From NCBI RefSeq assembly GCF_006335005.1, contig NZ_VDMP01000023.1, positions 82,577-146,576 on the forward strand: DNA of 64,000 nt, written 5' to 3'. The notes below the pieces were generated by a model. The model was not told where the DNA came from, did no database searches, and worked only from the letters and a program-made list of their open reading frames with translations. The position numbers and the translations under genes were made by a program. Position 1 is the first letter of the stretch. The number at the start of each line of letters is the position of its first letter. Positions 53,184 to 61,072 of this stretch are shown here, piece after piece. The stretch comes from Nocardioides albidus (GTDB taxonomy: Bacteria > Actinomycetota > Actinomycetes > Propionibacteriales > Nocardioidaceae).

Positions 53184-55247
53184 GTGACCGAGCCGGTGCC
53201 GCAGCACACCGACACCCGCCCGCGCGGCCCGATGGTCGTCGCGGCCCTCGCCGTGCCCGCACTCTGCATCGCTCTCGTGCCCGCCGCCCTCTGGCTCGAC
53301 ATGGGCGCGCCGACCTCCGGCCCGGGGTACGACGTATCGCTCGGCCCGGGCTGGCCGTGGACGTTGATCGGTGCGCTGCTGGGCGTGCTCGCCGGAGTCA
53401 TCCTGGTGAAGGAGCCGCGCCAGCGGGTCGGCTGGGTGCTGGCCGGCTCCGGCCTCTTCTGGGCGCTCGACGGCTTCTCGCAGAGCTACATCCTGTCCGG
53501 CCTGCGGGAGGCCGACTCGTGGCCGGGGATGACCTTCGCGCTGTGGTTCCTCAATCGCTTCGGGTCCTACCTGACGTCGGTGACCGCGGTGCTGGTGATG
53601 ATCTTCCCGACCGGCCGCTTCCTGTCCGGTCGCTGGGGCACGGCGTCCTGGGTCGCCACGGTCGCGATGGTGATCAGCGGCCTGTGCTTCCTCGTCATCC
53701 CGGCCGAGGGTGATCGGTCGATCCCCGATCTGCCGGCCGGCGTCGACGAGGACCCGACCTCGATCAGCGCCCTCTCCGGGCACGCCGACCAGGTCGCGAC
53801 ACTCGGGCTCGCGCTCGGCATCGGCGGCTTCTTCTTCGCACTGCTCTCCGTCGTCGTGCGCTACCGCCGCTCCGAGGGCCTCGACCGCGACCGGATGCGC
53901 TGGCTGCTGTGGAGCGTCATCGTCGTCGTCGCGGTGAGCATCGGGACGCTGGCCTTCTCGGTGCCCGACGGCGACTTCATCGGCGCCCTCGTGGCGTCGG
54001 TCGTGCCGCCGATGGCGATGACGATCGCGATCGTCCGCCCGACGCTCGTGTCGATCCAGGACCTGCTGGCCCGCACGGCCGTGCTGGCGGCCGTCTTCGC
54101 CGTACTCGTCGCCGCCGACGCCCTGGTGCTGTGGCTGTTCACCCTGATCCTCGACGACGAGCTCACCCAGGCCCAGGTCGTCGGGGTGGTGCTCATCGTC
54201 TCCGTGGTGCTCTACGGCCCGGTGCGGCAACGACTCTCCGCCGCCGTGCGCCGGGTGATGCTCGGCGAGCGCGGCAACCGGTACGACGCCGTGGCCGGTC
54301 TGGCCTCCACGCTGGAGAACACCGACGACACCACCGAGCAGCTCGCCGCGGTCGCCCGGGCCGTGGCCTCCGCGTTCGCCGTCCCGTTCGTCAGCGTCGA
54401 GGTCGACCGCGGCCACGGCGAGCGCCTCGTGACCACCGTCGGCGAGCGCCCGGCGGACGTGCGCACCCTCCCGATCACCTACCGCGACGCCACCATCGGC
54501 CGCCTGGTGCTCCCCGCCCGCGGCCTGCGCAGCCGGCTCACCGTGCGCGACGAGGAGCTGCTCGGCGACCTCGTCCGCCAGGCCGCCACCGCCGCGCGGA
54601 CCGGCCAGCTCGCCGAGGAGGTCCAGCGCAGCCGCGAGACCCTCGTGACCGCCCGCGAGGAGGAGCGGCGCCGGATCCGGCGGGACCTGCACGACGGGTT
54701 CGGGCCGGCGCTGAGCGGGATCGTCTTCCAGCTCGAGGCCGCGCGGATGACCGTCGAGCGCGACCCGGCCCGGGCGCGGTCCCAGCTGGAGACGGTCAGT
54801 GCCCAGGTGCAGGAGGTCGTCGCCGACGTACGGCGGCTGGTGCACGAGCTGCGCCCGCCGGCGCTCGACGACCGCGGCCTGGTCGGCGCGCTGCGCCAGC
54901 AGGCCGAGCACCTCGCCGTACCCCTCGACGTCACCGCGCCCGAGGACCTGCGCCTGCCTGCGGCGGTCGAGGTGGCGGCCTACCGGATCGCGGGGGAGGC
55001 GCTCACCAACGTGGCGCGCCACGCCGAGGCGACCCGGGCGAGCCTGCTGGTCGAGGCCGCCGACGACGCGCTGGTGCTCGAGGTCATCGACGACGGGTGC
55101 GGGATCCCCGTCGACCGGGCCGCCGGCGTCGGCCTGTCCAGCCTGCGGGAGCGCGCCGCCGAGCTCGGCGGCACCACCACCATCACCAGCCCTCCCGGAG
55201 GCGGCACCGTCGTCCGGGCCCGACTGCCCCTGAGGGATCCAGCATGA
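53184..55247 (+). CDS. membrane sensor histidine kinase (NarL/LiaS/DegS type)
   Basis: 687-residue sensor kinase. The N-terminal half has about eight membrane helices, followed by a GAF-like region (YDAVAGLASTLENTDDTTEQ onward). The HisKA_3 dimerisation helix is EEERRRIRRDLHDGFGPALSG with phospho-acceptor His503. The HATPase_c domain has AYRIAGEALTNVARHAEA (N box) and DDGCGIPVDRAAGVGLSSLRER region (G boxes). It phosphorylates the NarL-type regulator whose ATG overlaps its stop. Signal unknown; the location between hemY and hemQ hints at envelope or heme-linked stress. The GTG at 53184 is favoured by promoter spacing. Confidence 0.92.
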   Translation: MTEPVPQHTDTRPRGPMVVAALAVPALCIALVPAALWLDMGAPTSGPGYDVSLGPGWPWTLIGALLGVLAGVILVKEPRQRVGWVLAGSGLFWALDGFSQSYILSGLREADSWPGMTFALWFLNRFGSYLTSVTAVLVMIFPTGRFLSGRWGTASWVATVAMVISGLCFLVIPAEGDRSIPDLPAGVDEDPTSISALSGHADQVATLGLALGIGGFFFALLSVVVRYRRSEGLDRDRMRWLLWSVIVVVAVSIGTLAFSVPDGDFIGALVASVVPPMAMTIAIVRPTLVSIQDLLARTAVLAAVFAVLVAADALVLWLFTLILDDELTQAQVVGVVLIVSVVLYGPVRQRLSAAVRRVMLGERGNRYDAVAGLASTLENTDDTTEQLAAVARAVASAFAVPFVSVEVDRGHGERLVTTVGERPADVRTLPITYRDATIGRLVLPARGLRSRLTVRDEELLGDLVRQAATAARTGQLAEEVQRSRETLVTAREEERRRIRRDLHDGFGPALSGIVFQLEAARMTVERDPARARSQLETVSAQVQEVVADVRRLVHELRPPALDDRGLVGALRQQAEHLAVPLDVTAPEDLRLPAAVEVAAYRIAGEALTNVARHAEATRASLLVEAADDALVLEVIDDGCGIPVDRAAGVGLSSLRERAAELGGTTTITSPPGGGTVVRARLPLRDPA

Positions 55248-55900
55248 ACCAGGCCATCCGCGTCGTCGTCGTCGACGACCACCAGATCGTCCGCGACGGG
55301 CTCATCTCGCTGCTCGGGGCGCTCGACGGGATCGAGGTCGTCGGCTTCGCCTCCGACGGACGTGAGGCGCTGCACGTGGTCGAGAGCACCGCCCCCGATC
55401 TGGTGGTCATGGACATCCAGATGCCGCACCTCGACGGCATCGAGGCCACCCGCTTCCTCACCGGCCGCGACCCGGGCCTGCGGGTGGTCATGCTGACGAT
55501 GAACGAGGACGACGACATGGTGTTGAGCGCGATCCGCGCGGGCGCCTGCGGCTACCTGCTCAAGGGGGCCGGCGCGGACGAGGTGCAGCACGCCATCCGC
55601 TCCGCGGCGGCCGGCGGGATGGTGTTCGGCGCCAGCCTCGCCGCCAAGGTCGCCGGGTTCTTCACCGGCGCCGTCCCTGCCGCCCGGGCCGACGACGAGC
55701 CCTTCCCCGAGCTGACCGACCGGGAGCGCGACGTCCTCCAGCGCATCGCCGCCGGCCGCACCAACGACGAGATCGCCGCCGCGCTCTACGTGTCCAACAA
55801 GACCGTGCGCAACACGGTCTCGGCGATCTACGCCAAGCTGCACGCGACCGGTCGGGCCGACGCCATCGTCAAGGCGCGGGAGGCGGGCTACGGCCGCTGA
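55244..55900 (+). CDS. NarL/LuxR-family response regulator
   Basis: 218 residues: a receiver domain with acidic pair VVDDHQIVRDG, phospho-acceptor Asp57 in VVMDIQMPHLDG and conserved Lys in GYLLKGAG, then a LuxR-type helix-turn-helix at about 152-205 (LTDRERDVLQRIAAGRTNDE, then VSNKTVRNTVSAIYAKL). The ATG overlaps the kinase stop, so the pair is coupled. Its operators may include the 14-bp palindrome upstream of the kinase gene, but that is untested. Confidence 0.94.
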   Translation: MNQAIRVVVVDDHQIVRDGLISLLGALDGIEVVGFASDGREALHVVESTAPDLVVMDIQMPHLDGIEATRFLTGRDPGLRVVMLTMNEDDDMVLSAIRAGACGYLLKGAGADEVQHAIRSAAAGGMVFGASLAAKVAGFFTGAVPAARADDEPFPELTDRERDVLQRIAAGRTNDEIAAALYVSNKTVRNTVSAIYAKLHATGRADAIVKAREAGYGR

Positions 55901-55911
55901 CCGGCGGTCGG

Positions 55912-55917
55912 CACAAT
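55912..55917 (+). promoter_or_regulatory. -10 box of hemQ
   Basis: CACAAT lies 7 nt before ATG 55925. It overlaps the alternative ATG at 55916, which would therefore lie upstream of the transcription start. Confidence 0.5.
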
Positions 55918-55924
55918 GGACGTC

Positions 55925-56656
55925 ATGTCGGACCAGGACCCCCAGGCGCACATCAAGTCCAACGCGGCGAAGATCAACGAGCTCAACGACACGATCCGCT
56001 TCACCATGTGGTCGGTCTTCCGCCTCGAGCAGCCGCTCGGCGCCGACGACGTCGTCCGCAAGAGCGAGGCTGCCGAGCTCGACGCCCTGCTGGCCGAGCT
56101 GGCCGCCGAGGACGTCGTCGTCCGCGGGCTGTACGACGTCGCGGGGCTGCGCGCCGACGCGGACCTGATGGTCTGGTGGCACGCCGCGACCAGCGACCAG
56201 CTCCAGGCCGCCTACCACCGGCTGCGCCGTACCTCCTTCGGCGCCCGCCTGGCCGCCGTGTGGTCGCAGATGGCGCTGCACCGCCCTGCCGAGTTCAACC
56301 GCAGCCACCTGCCGGCCTTCCTGGCCGACGAGCGGGCGCACGACTACGTCGCGGTCTACCCCTTCGTCCGCTCCTACGAGTGGTACCTCCTCGAGGACTC
56401 CGAGCGTCGCCGTCTGCTCGCCGAGCACGGCCAGATGGCTCGCGACTACCCGGACGTGCGCGCCAACACCGTCCCGAGCTTCGCGCTGGGCGACTACGAG
56501 TGGATCCTCGCCTTCGAGGCCGACGACCTGACCCGGATCGTCGATCTGATGCGCCATCTGCGCGGCTCGGAGACCCGCCGCCACGTCCGCGAGGAGGTCC
56601 CCTTCTACACCGGCCGCCGGGTCACCGTCGGCGACCTGGTCGACCGCCTGCCCTGA
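55925..56656 (+). CDS. hemQ: coproheme decarboxylase HemQ/ChdC (chlorite dismutase-like)
   Basis: 243-residue chlorite dismutase-family protein of the actinobacterial HemQ type, the last enzyme of the coproporphyrin-dependent heme pathway (coproheme to heme b by two oxidative decarboxylations). It contains [12 protein letters not shown] at the N-terminus, [36 protein letters not shown], and the propionate-pocket [21 protein letters not shown] 55925 is chosen over 55916 because of promoter spacing. With hemY at 50835 it makes this a heme-biosynthesis locus. Confidence 0.94.
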   Translation: MSDQDPQAHIKSNAAKINELNDTIRFTMWSVFRLEQPLGADDVVRKSEAAELDALLAELAAEDVVVRGLYDVAGLRADADLMVWWHAATSDQLQAAYHRLRRTSFGARLAAVWSQMALHRPAEFNRSHLPAFLADERAHDYVAVYPFVRSYEWYLLEDSERRRLLAEHGQMARDYPDVRANTVPSFALGDYEWILAFEADDLTRIVDLMRHLRGSETRRHVREEVPFYTGRRVTVGDLVDRLP

Positions 56657-56691
56657 TCGGGCGTTCTCGCCCGCACGGCAGTCGGCCGGAC

Positions 56692-56697
56692 TACTGT
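56692..56697 (+). promoter_or_regulatory. -10 box of the lipoprotein gene
   Basis: TACTGT lies 6 nt before ATG 56704 with no Shine-Dalgarno, the leaderless arrangement. Confidence 0.55.
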
Positions 56698-56703
56698 CGC
56701 GCC

Positions 56704-57423
56704 ATGATCCGCCGTGTCGTCCTGGTCCTGCTGGCTGCCCTCGTCGGGCTCGGCCTCGTCGCGTGCAGCGACGAGAAGGAGAGCGCGAAGGAGAGCGGTG
56801 AGAAGCAGTCGGGCGCGGGGTCGTCGTCCTACGAGCCCTACGACCGCGAGTCGCTCATCGCCGCCATGGGCAAGGCGATCGAGGCGAACCCGACCGTGCG
56901 CTTCCGGGTCGACGCGGGCAACGAGCAGATGGACTTCCGGGTGCGCTTCGGCAAGGGCGACGAGGTCGCCATGGCCGGCACGATCGAGGGCGACGAGCCG
57001 TTCGAGATGGTCGCCGTCGACGGGCACTACTACGGCCGCGAGCCCGGGGACGCGAAGTACGTCGAGCTGCCCCAGGAGCTCCTCGGGCCGCTCCTGGAGG
57101 AGATCGGCGACATGTCGCCGCGCGCCATGGTCGAGGACATGCGTCGCGACACGAAGTCCGTCGAGTACGCCGGGTCGGAGACCGTCGACGGCGAGGTGCT
57201 CCATCGCTATGACGTCGAGGTGAGCCCGGCCGCGGTCCAGGAGGAGCTCGGTGCGGACGCCAAGGGGCTCCGGGTGCGCTACCGGATGTGGCTGGCGGAG
57301 GACGACCTCATGCGCAAGGTGGTGGTGAAGGCGATGGGCGCCGAGGTCGTCGCGCACATGAGCGACTGGGGCGCCGACCTGGACATCCAGGCGCCCGACC
57401 CCGCCGACGTCGAACAGCCCTAG
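56704..57423 (+). CDS. LppX/LprG-like lipoprotein
   Basis: 239 residues. The signal peptide MIRRVVLVLLAALVGLGLVA leads to a lipobox VAC at residue 21 and a charged linker (SDEKESAKESGEKQSG). The mature domain looks like the LolA/LppX-LprG fold of actinobacterial lipoproteins: ESLIAAMGKAIEANPTVRFR, later GHYYGREPGDAKYVEL and RYRMWLAEDDLMRKVVV. Such proteins carry lipids or glycolipids across the envelope; the cargo here is unknown. It is a single gene on its own promoter. Confidence 0.82.
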   Translation: MIRRVVLVLLAALVGLGLVACSDEKESAKESGEKQSGAGSSSYEPYDRESLIAAMGKAIEANPTVRFRVDAGNEQMDFRVRFGKGDEVAMAGTIEGDEPFEMVAVDGHYYGREPGDAKYVELPQELLGPLLEEIGDMSPRAMVEDMRRDTKSVEYAGSETVDGEVLHRYDVEVSPAAVQEELGADAKGLRVRYRMWLAEDDLMRKVVVKAMGAEVVAHMSDWGADLDIQAPDPADVEQP

Positions 57424-57447
57424 GCGCCACGCCGTCCGCCGTTTCGT

Positions 57448-57476
57448 TTGCAAAGTCTATTGACTTAATCCACTAT
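57448..57476 (+). promoter_or_regulatory. promoter of the cysteine leader peptide / cysteine dioxygenase operon
   Basis: TTGCAA (57448-57453) and CACTAT (57471-57476) are separated by 17 nt in an AT-rich patch. The -10 is 6 nt before the leader ATG at 57483, so the transcript probably begins at the leader start codon. Confidence 0.6.
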
Positions 57477-57482
57477 GGAGGC

Positions 57483-57551
57483 ATGACCAGCCTCCTCCCA
57501 GTCCTGCACGGCATCCGCCGGGCGTCCGGGCTGTGTTGTCGCTGCTGTTGA
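57483..57551 (+). CDS. 22-residue cysteine-rich leader peptide (putative attenuator)
   Basis: A 22-codon ORF encodes MTSLLPVLHGIRRASG followed by LCCRCC and stop, with four Cys in the last five codons. It lies 44 nt before cysteine dioxygenase and follows its own -10 box at leaderless spacing. Actinobacterial leaderless short ORFs with terminal polycysteine are known to sense cysteinyl-tRNA and control downstream sulfur genes. The leader contains CCTCCTCCC (57491-57499), part of which complements the GGAGGA Shine-Dalgarno of the next gene (57585-57590), a possible basis for ribosome-stall control. Function is inferred from position and composition. Confidence 0.82.
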   Translation: MTSLLPVLHGIRRASGLCCRCC

Positions 57552-57595
57552 TCCGCGCCACCCGATCCAGCACCGACCACTCCCGGAGGAATCCC

Positions 57596-58045
57596 GTGAC
57601 CCAGCTCGCCGTCCTGCCCCTGCTCGAGGTCGTGCGCGACCATGCGACCGATCCCGACCTGCTCCACCTCCTCGACCACGACCCGCACGAGCGCTCCTGG
57701 ATCCGCCTGCTCGCCACCGACGACTACGAGCTCTGGCTGATCTCGTGGCCGCCCGGCGCCGCCACCGACTGGCACGACCACGGCTCGTCGTCCGGCGCCT
57801 TCACCGTCCTCGAGGGCCGGCTCACCGAGCACACCTTCGACGGCGGGCTCCAACTGATCGACGTCGGCCCCGGCGACGGCAAGGCCTTCGGCGCCGGCTA
57901 CGCCCACGACGTACGCAACGCCACCGACCGCCCGGCCCTCTCGCTGCATGCCTACTCCCCGCGCCTGCACACCATGACCCGGTTCCGGTTCCGCGGCGAC
58001 CGGCTGGAGATGCTCGGCGTCGAGCGCGCGGGGGAGGAGTGGTGA
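57596..58045 (+). CDS. cdo: cysteine dioxygenase
   Basis: 149-residue cupin of the bacterial cysteine dioxygenase type I family, oxidising cysteine to cysteine sulfinate with O2 and Fe(II). The iron ligands are His60 and His62 (TDWHDHGSSSGAF) and His104 (YAHDVRN). The GTG at 57596 has a strong GGAGGA 5 nt upstream, and a longer frame from 57533 has no such site and overlaps the leader peptide. The stop overlaps the rhodanese GTG. A Cys-responsive leader peptide upstream fits control by cysteine supply. Confidence 0.93.
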   Translation: MTQLAVLPLLEVVRDHATDPDLLHLLDHDPHERSWIRLLATDDYELWLISWPPGAATDWHDHGSSSGAFTVLEGRLTEHTFDGGLQLIDVGPGDGKAFGAGYAHDVRNATDRPALSLHAYSPRLHTMTRFRFRGDRLEMLGVERAGEEW

Positions 58046-58485
58046 GCGTCGTCGCACCCGCCCCGGGACCGGCGCTCCCACCGGTCAGGTACGACGGCGT
58101 CGACGCCCTGCTCGAGGCCGCTCGCTCCCGACTCGACCGGATCAGCGCCCGGGCCGCCTTCCAGGAGCTGGTCGGCGCCGGCGCCCTGCTCGTCGACATC
58201 CGGCCCGCCGCGCAGCGCGCCCGCGAGGGCGAGGTCGCCCGCTGGCTGCCCGCCCTCGTGGTCGAGCGCAACGTGCTCGAGTGGCGCTTCGACCCGCGCA
58301 GCGACGCGCGCCTGCCCGAGGCGTCGTACGACCGCCGGGTGATCGTGCTGTGCCAGGAGGGCTACACCTCCTCCCTCGCCGCGGACGCCCTGCGCAGCAT
58401 CGGCGTGGAGCGGGCGACCGACGTCGTCGGCGGCTTCGCGGCCTGGCGCGCGGCCGGCATGCCGGTCTCCGGCGTGGCCGCGTGA
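58042..58485 (+). CDS. rhodanese-domain sulfurtransferase
   Basis: 147 residues with a single rhodanese domain: [17 protein letters not shown], then the active-site loop [15 protein letters not shown] with catalytic Cys104, and [16 protein letters not shown] at the end. It probably transfers sulfane sulfur from a persulfide. GTG overlaps the cysteine dioxygenase stop, so the two act together in cysteine/sulfide handling. No partner thiosulfate- or persulfide-producing enzyme is adjacent. Confidence 0.92.
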   Translation: MSVVAPAPGPALPPVRYDGVDALLEAARSRLDRISARAAFQELVGAGALLVDIRPAAQRAREGEVARWLPALVVERNVLEWRFDPRSDARLPEASYDRRVIVLCQEGYTSSLAADALRSIGVERATDVVGGFAAWRAAGMPVSGVAA

Positions 58486-58509
58486 TCCCGCCCGCGAGGG
58501 TCGCCTGAG

Positions 58510-58515
58510 TAGGCT
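58510..58515 (+). promoter_or_regulatory. -10 box of msrB
   Basis: TAGGCT lies 7 nt before ATG 58523, leaderless spacing. Confidence 0.55.
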
Positions 58516-58522
58516 CGGAGCC

Positions 58523-58930
58523 ATGGCATACGAGGTCGAGAAGACGGACGAGGAGTGGCGCGCCGAGCTGACTCCCGAGGAGTACCAGGTCCTCCGCAAG
58601 GCCGGCACCGAGCGGGCCTTCACCGGCGAGTACACCGACACCGAGACCACGGGCGTCTACCGCTGCAAGGCCTGCCAGGCCAAGCTGTTCGAGTCCGACA
58701 CGAAGTTCCACTCCGGCTGCGGCTGGCCGAGCTTCTACCAGCCGCTCGACAACGACGCCATCGAGTACATCGAGGACAACTCGCACGGCATGAAGCGGGT
58801 CGAGGTGCGCTGCGCCAACTGCGGGTCCCACCTCGGCCACGTCTTCCCCGACGGGTACGGCACCCCGACCGGTGATCGCTACTGCATCAACTCGATCAGC
58901 CTCACCCTGGAGCCGACCGAGTCCGCATAG
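58523..58930 (+). CDS. msrB: peptide-methionine (R)-S-oxide reductase MsrB
   Basis: 135-residue MsrB repairing methionine-R-sulfoxide in proteins. Zinc is held by Cys48/Cys51 ([11 protein letters not shown]) and Cys97/Cys100 ([14 protein letters not shown]). [11 protein letters not shown] and the catalytic Cys121 in DRYCINS are present. It follows the cysteine dioxygenase and rhodanese genes but has its own -10 box. Confidence 0.97.
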   Translation: MAYEVEKTDEEWRAELTPEEYQVLRKAGTERAFTGEYTDTETTGVYRCKACQAKLFESDTKFHSGCGWPSFYQPLDNDAIEYIEDNSHGMKRVEVRCANCGSHLGHVFPDGYGTPTGDRYCINSISLTLEPTESA

Positions 58931-58933
58931 GCT
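58928..58933 (+). promoter_or_regulatory. -10 box of the LigD-type polymerase gene
   Basis: TAGGCT, starting inside the msrB stop region, lies 6 nt before ATG 58940; leaderless spacing. Confidence 0.55.
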
Positions 58934-58939
58934 CGCGCC

Positions 58940-60034
58940 ATGGCGAAGACCGCGGCCGCGATGGTCCAGGCAGGTGACCGCGAGGTGCGGGTGTCCAGCC
59001 CGGACCGGGTGATCTACGAGGCGACCGAGCGCACCGCCGAGGTGACCAAGCTGATGGTCGCCGAGTTCTTCGTTTCTGTCGGCGACGGGCTGATGCGGGC
59101 GCTCGGCGAGCGTCCCACCGCCCTCGAACGGTGGCCCTCCGGCGTCCGCGAGGGCTTCCGCCTGGCGACCGGGCCGCGCGACAACGACGCCGAGGCGTTC
59201 TACCAGAAGCGCGTGCCCAAGGGCGCTCCCGACTACCTCGAGTCCGTCGAGATCACCTTCCCCTCCGGCCGGACGGCCGAGGAGATCTGCCCGACCGAGA
59301 TCGCCGTGCCGGTCTGGTGCGCGCAGATGGGCACGCTCACCTTCCACCCGTGGCCGGTACGCCGAGACGATGTCGACCACCCCGACGAGCTGCGCATCGA
59401 CCTCGACCCCCAGCCCGGGACGACGTTCGGGGACGCCGTCCGCGTCGCCGGTGTCGCCCGCGAGCTGCTCGAGGAGCTCGGCCTGGTCGGCTACCCGAAG
59501 ACCTCAGGCAACCGCGGCGTCCACGTCTACGTGCGGATCGAGCCGCGGTGGGAGTTCACCGACGTGCGCCACGCCGCCATCGCCTTCGGGCGCGAGCTGG
59601 CCCGCCGCGACGACCAGGTCACCACCGCCTGGTGGAAGGAGGAGCGCGGGATGAGGATCTTCATCGACTACAACCAGAACAACCGCGACCGCACCATCGC
59701 CTCCGCCTACTCCCTGCGCCCCCTCCCCGGTGCGCCCGTCTCGACGCCGATGACCTGGGACGAGCTCGCCGACGTGACCGACCCCCGCGAGTTCAACCTG
59801 TTCACCGTCCCCGACCGGATGGCCGACGGCGATCCGTGGGCGGGGATCGACGACACGTCGTACTCCCTCCAGCCGCTGCTGGACCTCTGGGAGCGCCAGA
59901 TCGCCGACGGCGAGGGCGAGCTCAACTTCCCGCCGGACTATCCGAAGATGCCGGGCGAGCCGCCGCGGGTGCAGCCGAGCAAGAAGGTCGCCGAGCACTG
60001 GGACGCCCAGGGCAACCGGGTCGACGGGACCTGA
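58940..60034 (+). CDS. stand-alone LigD-type polymerase domain (archaeo-eukaryotic primase superfamily)
   Basis: 364-residue protein equivalent to the PolDom of LigD, a primase-polymerase for gap filling in end joining or repair. It has an N-terminal DRVIYEATERTAEVTKLMVA region, the catalytic RIDLDPQPGTTF (DxD), SGNRGVHVYVRIEP, and a third acidic motif FIDYNQNNRDRTIASAYSLR. No ligase or nuclease domain is fused. A separate ATP-dependent ligase (LigC type) is encoded 1 kb downstream on the other strand. No Ku gene is seen. Its stop is at the very edge of a palindromic element. Confidence 0.92.
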   Translation: MAKTAAAMVQAGDREVRVSSPDRVIYEATERTAEVTKLMVAEFFVSVGDGLMRALGERPTALERWPSGVREGFRLATGPRDNDAEAFYQKRVPKGAPDYLESVEITFPSGRTAEEICPTEIAVPVWCAQMGTLTFHPWPVRRDDVDHPDELRIDLDPQPGTTFGDAVRVAGVARELLEELGLVGYPKTSGNRGVHVYVRIEPRWEFTDVRHAAIAFGRELARRDDQVTTAWWKEERGMRIFIDYNQNNRDRTIASAYSLRPLPGAPVSTPMTWDELADVTDPREFNLFTVPDRMADGDPWAGIDDTSYSLQPLLDLWERQIADGEGELNFPPDYPKMPGEPPRVQPSKKVAEHWDAQGNRVDGT

Positions 60035-60193
60035 GCTTGGATTCACCGATTTCCCGCTGCTGCGCGCCACCAGATGGAGCGTTGGCGGCGCCGCCGACGC
60101 TCAACAGACGCCCAGTCTGCCCTCGCGCCGGCGGCTTGCCACCGCACCCATCTGGTGACGCTCGCGACGCGGCAAATCGGTGAATCCAAGCTG
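60034..60193. repeat. 160-bp palindromic MITE-like element with 19-bp terminal inverted repeats
   Basis: The ends 60034-60052 and 60175-60193 are perfect 19-bp inverted repeats (left end AGCTTGGATTCACCGATTT). Inside, CACCAGATGG is complemented by a near-matching CCATCTGGTG on the right side, and the centre holds CAGAC-GCCCA-GTCTG. No ORF of any plausible product is encoded. The element begins at the last base of the polymerase gene's stop codon and ends 11 nt before the end of the small gene on the minus strand. It may be a MITE-like insertion or a two-sided terminator. Confidence 0.75.
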
Positions 60194-60203
60194 AGCGCCG
60201 ACC

Positions 60204-60464
60204 TCAGAGACCGCGGACGACCGCGACCTCGCACAGCCGTGCGATGTCACCCCGGACCTGCGCGTCGAGTGCCGGCACGGTCTCGCCGACGAGCAGGTGC
60301 ACCGCTGTGCGCGTCGTACGCCCGGGATGGGGGAGTCCGGACCCGGGGACCATGTCGACGACGAAGTCGCACAGGTCGATGACCCGGTCCCGCTCGGTGG
60401 CGGACAGGCCGGCGCCCGCGAGCGCCTCGTAGAGACGGACGTCGAGGGTGTGCAGGGCCGACAT
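60204..60464 (-). CDS. small hypothetical protein
   Basis: 86 residues, not recognised. A helical protein with conserved-looking LYEALAGAGLSATERDRVID and RTAVHLLVGETVPALDAQVR. There is no signal peptide or membrane segment. A GGGAGG lies upstream of ATG 60464. It follows the universal-stress-like gene on the minus strand by 30 nt and is probably co-transcribed with it. Codon bias fits a real gene, but its function is unknown. Confidence 0.6.
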   Translation of the reverse strand: MSALHTLDVRLYEALAGAGLSATERDRVIDLCDFVVDMVPGSGLPHPGRTTRTAVHLLVGETVPALDAQVRGDIARLCEVAVVRGL

Positions 60465-60494
60465 GACTGATCAACGACCTCCCTCGGCCCGGCG

Positions 60495-61022
60495 TTACGA
60501 CTGCTCGTGCTCGAGCAGGTGGAGAACGGGGACGCCCAGCTTGCGGCGGGCCCGCGAGGTCCAGTCGACGTGGAAGAACTCCGCGACGAGGTGGGGCCGG
60601 GTGAGGATGATCGACTCCCGGCCGTCGACCTCCTTGACCTTGCTGATCAGCGCGTCCACCGGCGGCTCGGTGACGACGGTGAGCGATCCGATGATCGCTC
60701 CCGCCGCGACCAGAGCCTCACGGGTCGAGGCGAGCTCGCGCTCGGCCTGGTCGCGGTACTCGCCGCGCAGCCGCTCGATCTCGTCCGGCGACGGCGTGAT
60801 CGGCGGGGCGATCAGGTCGGCGCCGCCGATGACGCCGAGGGAGGCCTCGACCGCCGCGGCGGCGTCCGCCATGGGCAGGAGCACGTGGTACTGAACCTCG
60901 ATCGTCGGGTCGTCGTCGAGCTCCTGGTGCAGTCCGCGGACCTGGGCTGCGTCGGCGGCGGACAGTGCCTGCTCGACGAGCAGGACGACTGCATACGGTT
61001 CCTCGCGGGGAGCGGTGCTCAT
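60495..61022 (-). CDS. universal stress protein-like protein
   Basis: 175 residues resembling an alpha/beta UspA-like fold. A first beta strand (EEPYAVVLLVEQAL) precedes a helical middle, then VDGRESIILTRPHLVAEFF and KLGVPVLHLLEHEQS close the fold. The G-x2-G-x9-G[ST] ATP-binding motif of classical UspA is not evident, so ATP binding is uncertain. It starts at ATG 61022, with a weak AGGAT upstream. It lies between the ligase gene and a small hypothetical gene on the same strand. Confidence 0.6.
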   Translation of the reverse strand: MSTAPREEPYAVVLLVEQALSAADAAQVRGLHQELDDDPTIEVQYHVLLPMADAAAAVEASLGVIGGADLIAPPITPSPDEIERLRGEYRDQAERELASTREALVAAGAIIGSLTVVTEPPVDALISKVKEVDGRESIILTRPHLVAEFFHVDWTSRARRKLGVPVLHLLEHEQS

Positions 61023-61072
61023 GAGTCCATCCTGCCGCTCCGGTGGGCGCGCGTCAGCCCCTCGGCCCGGTC

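Noticed and set aside
60074-60382. Small plus-strand ORF through the palindromic element
   Set aside because: Begins within the repeat, overlaps the minus-strand gene at 60204-60464 and has no ribosome site or protein-like composition.
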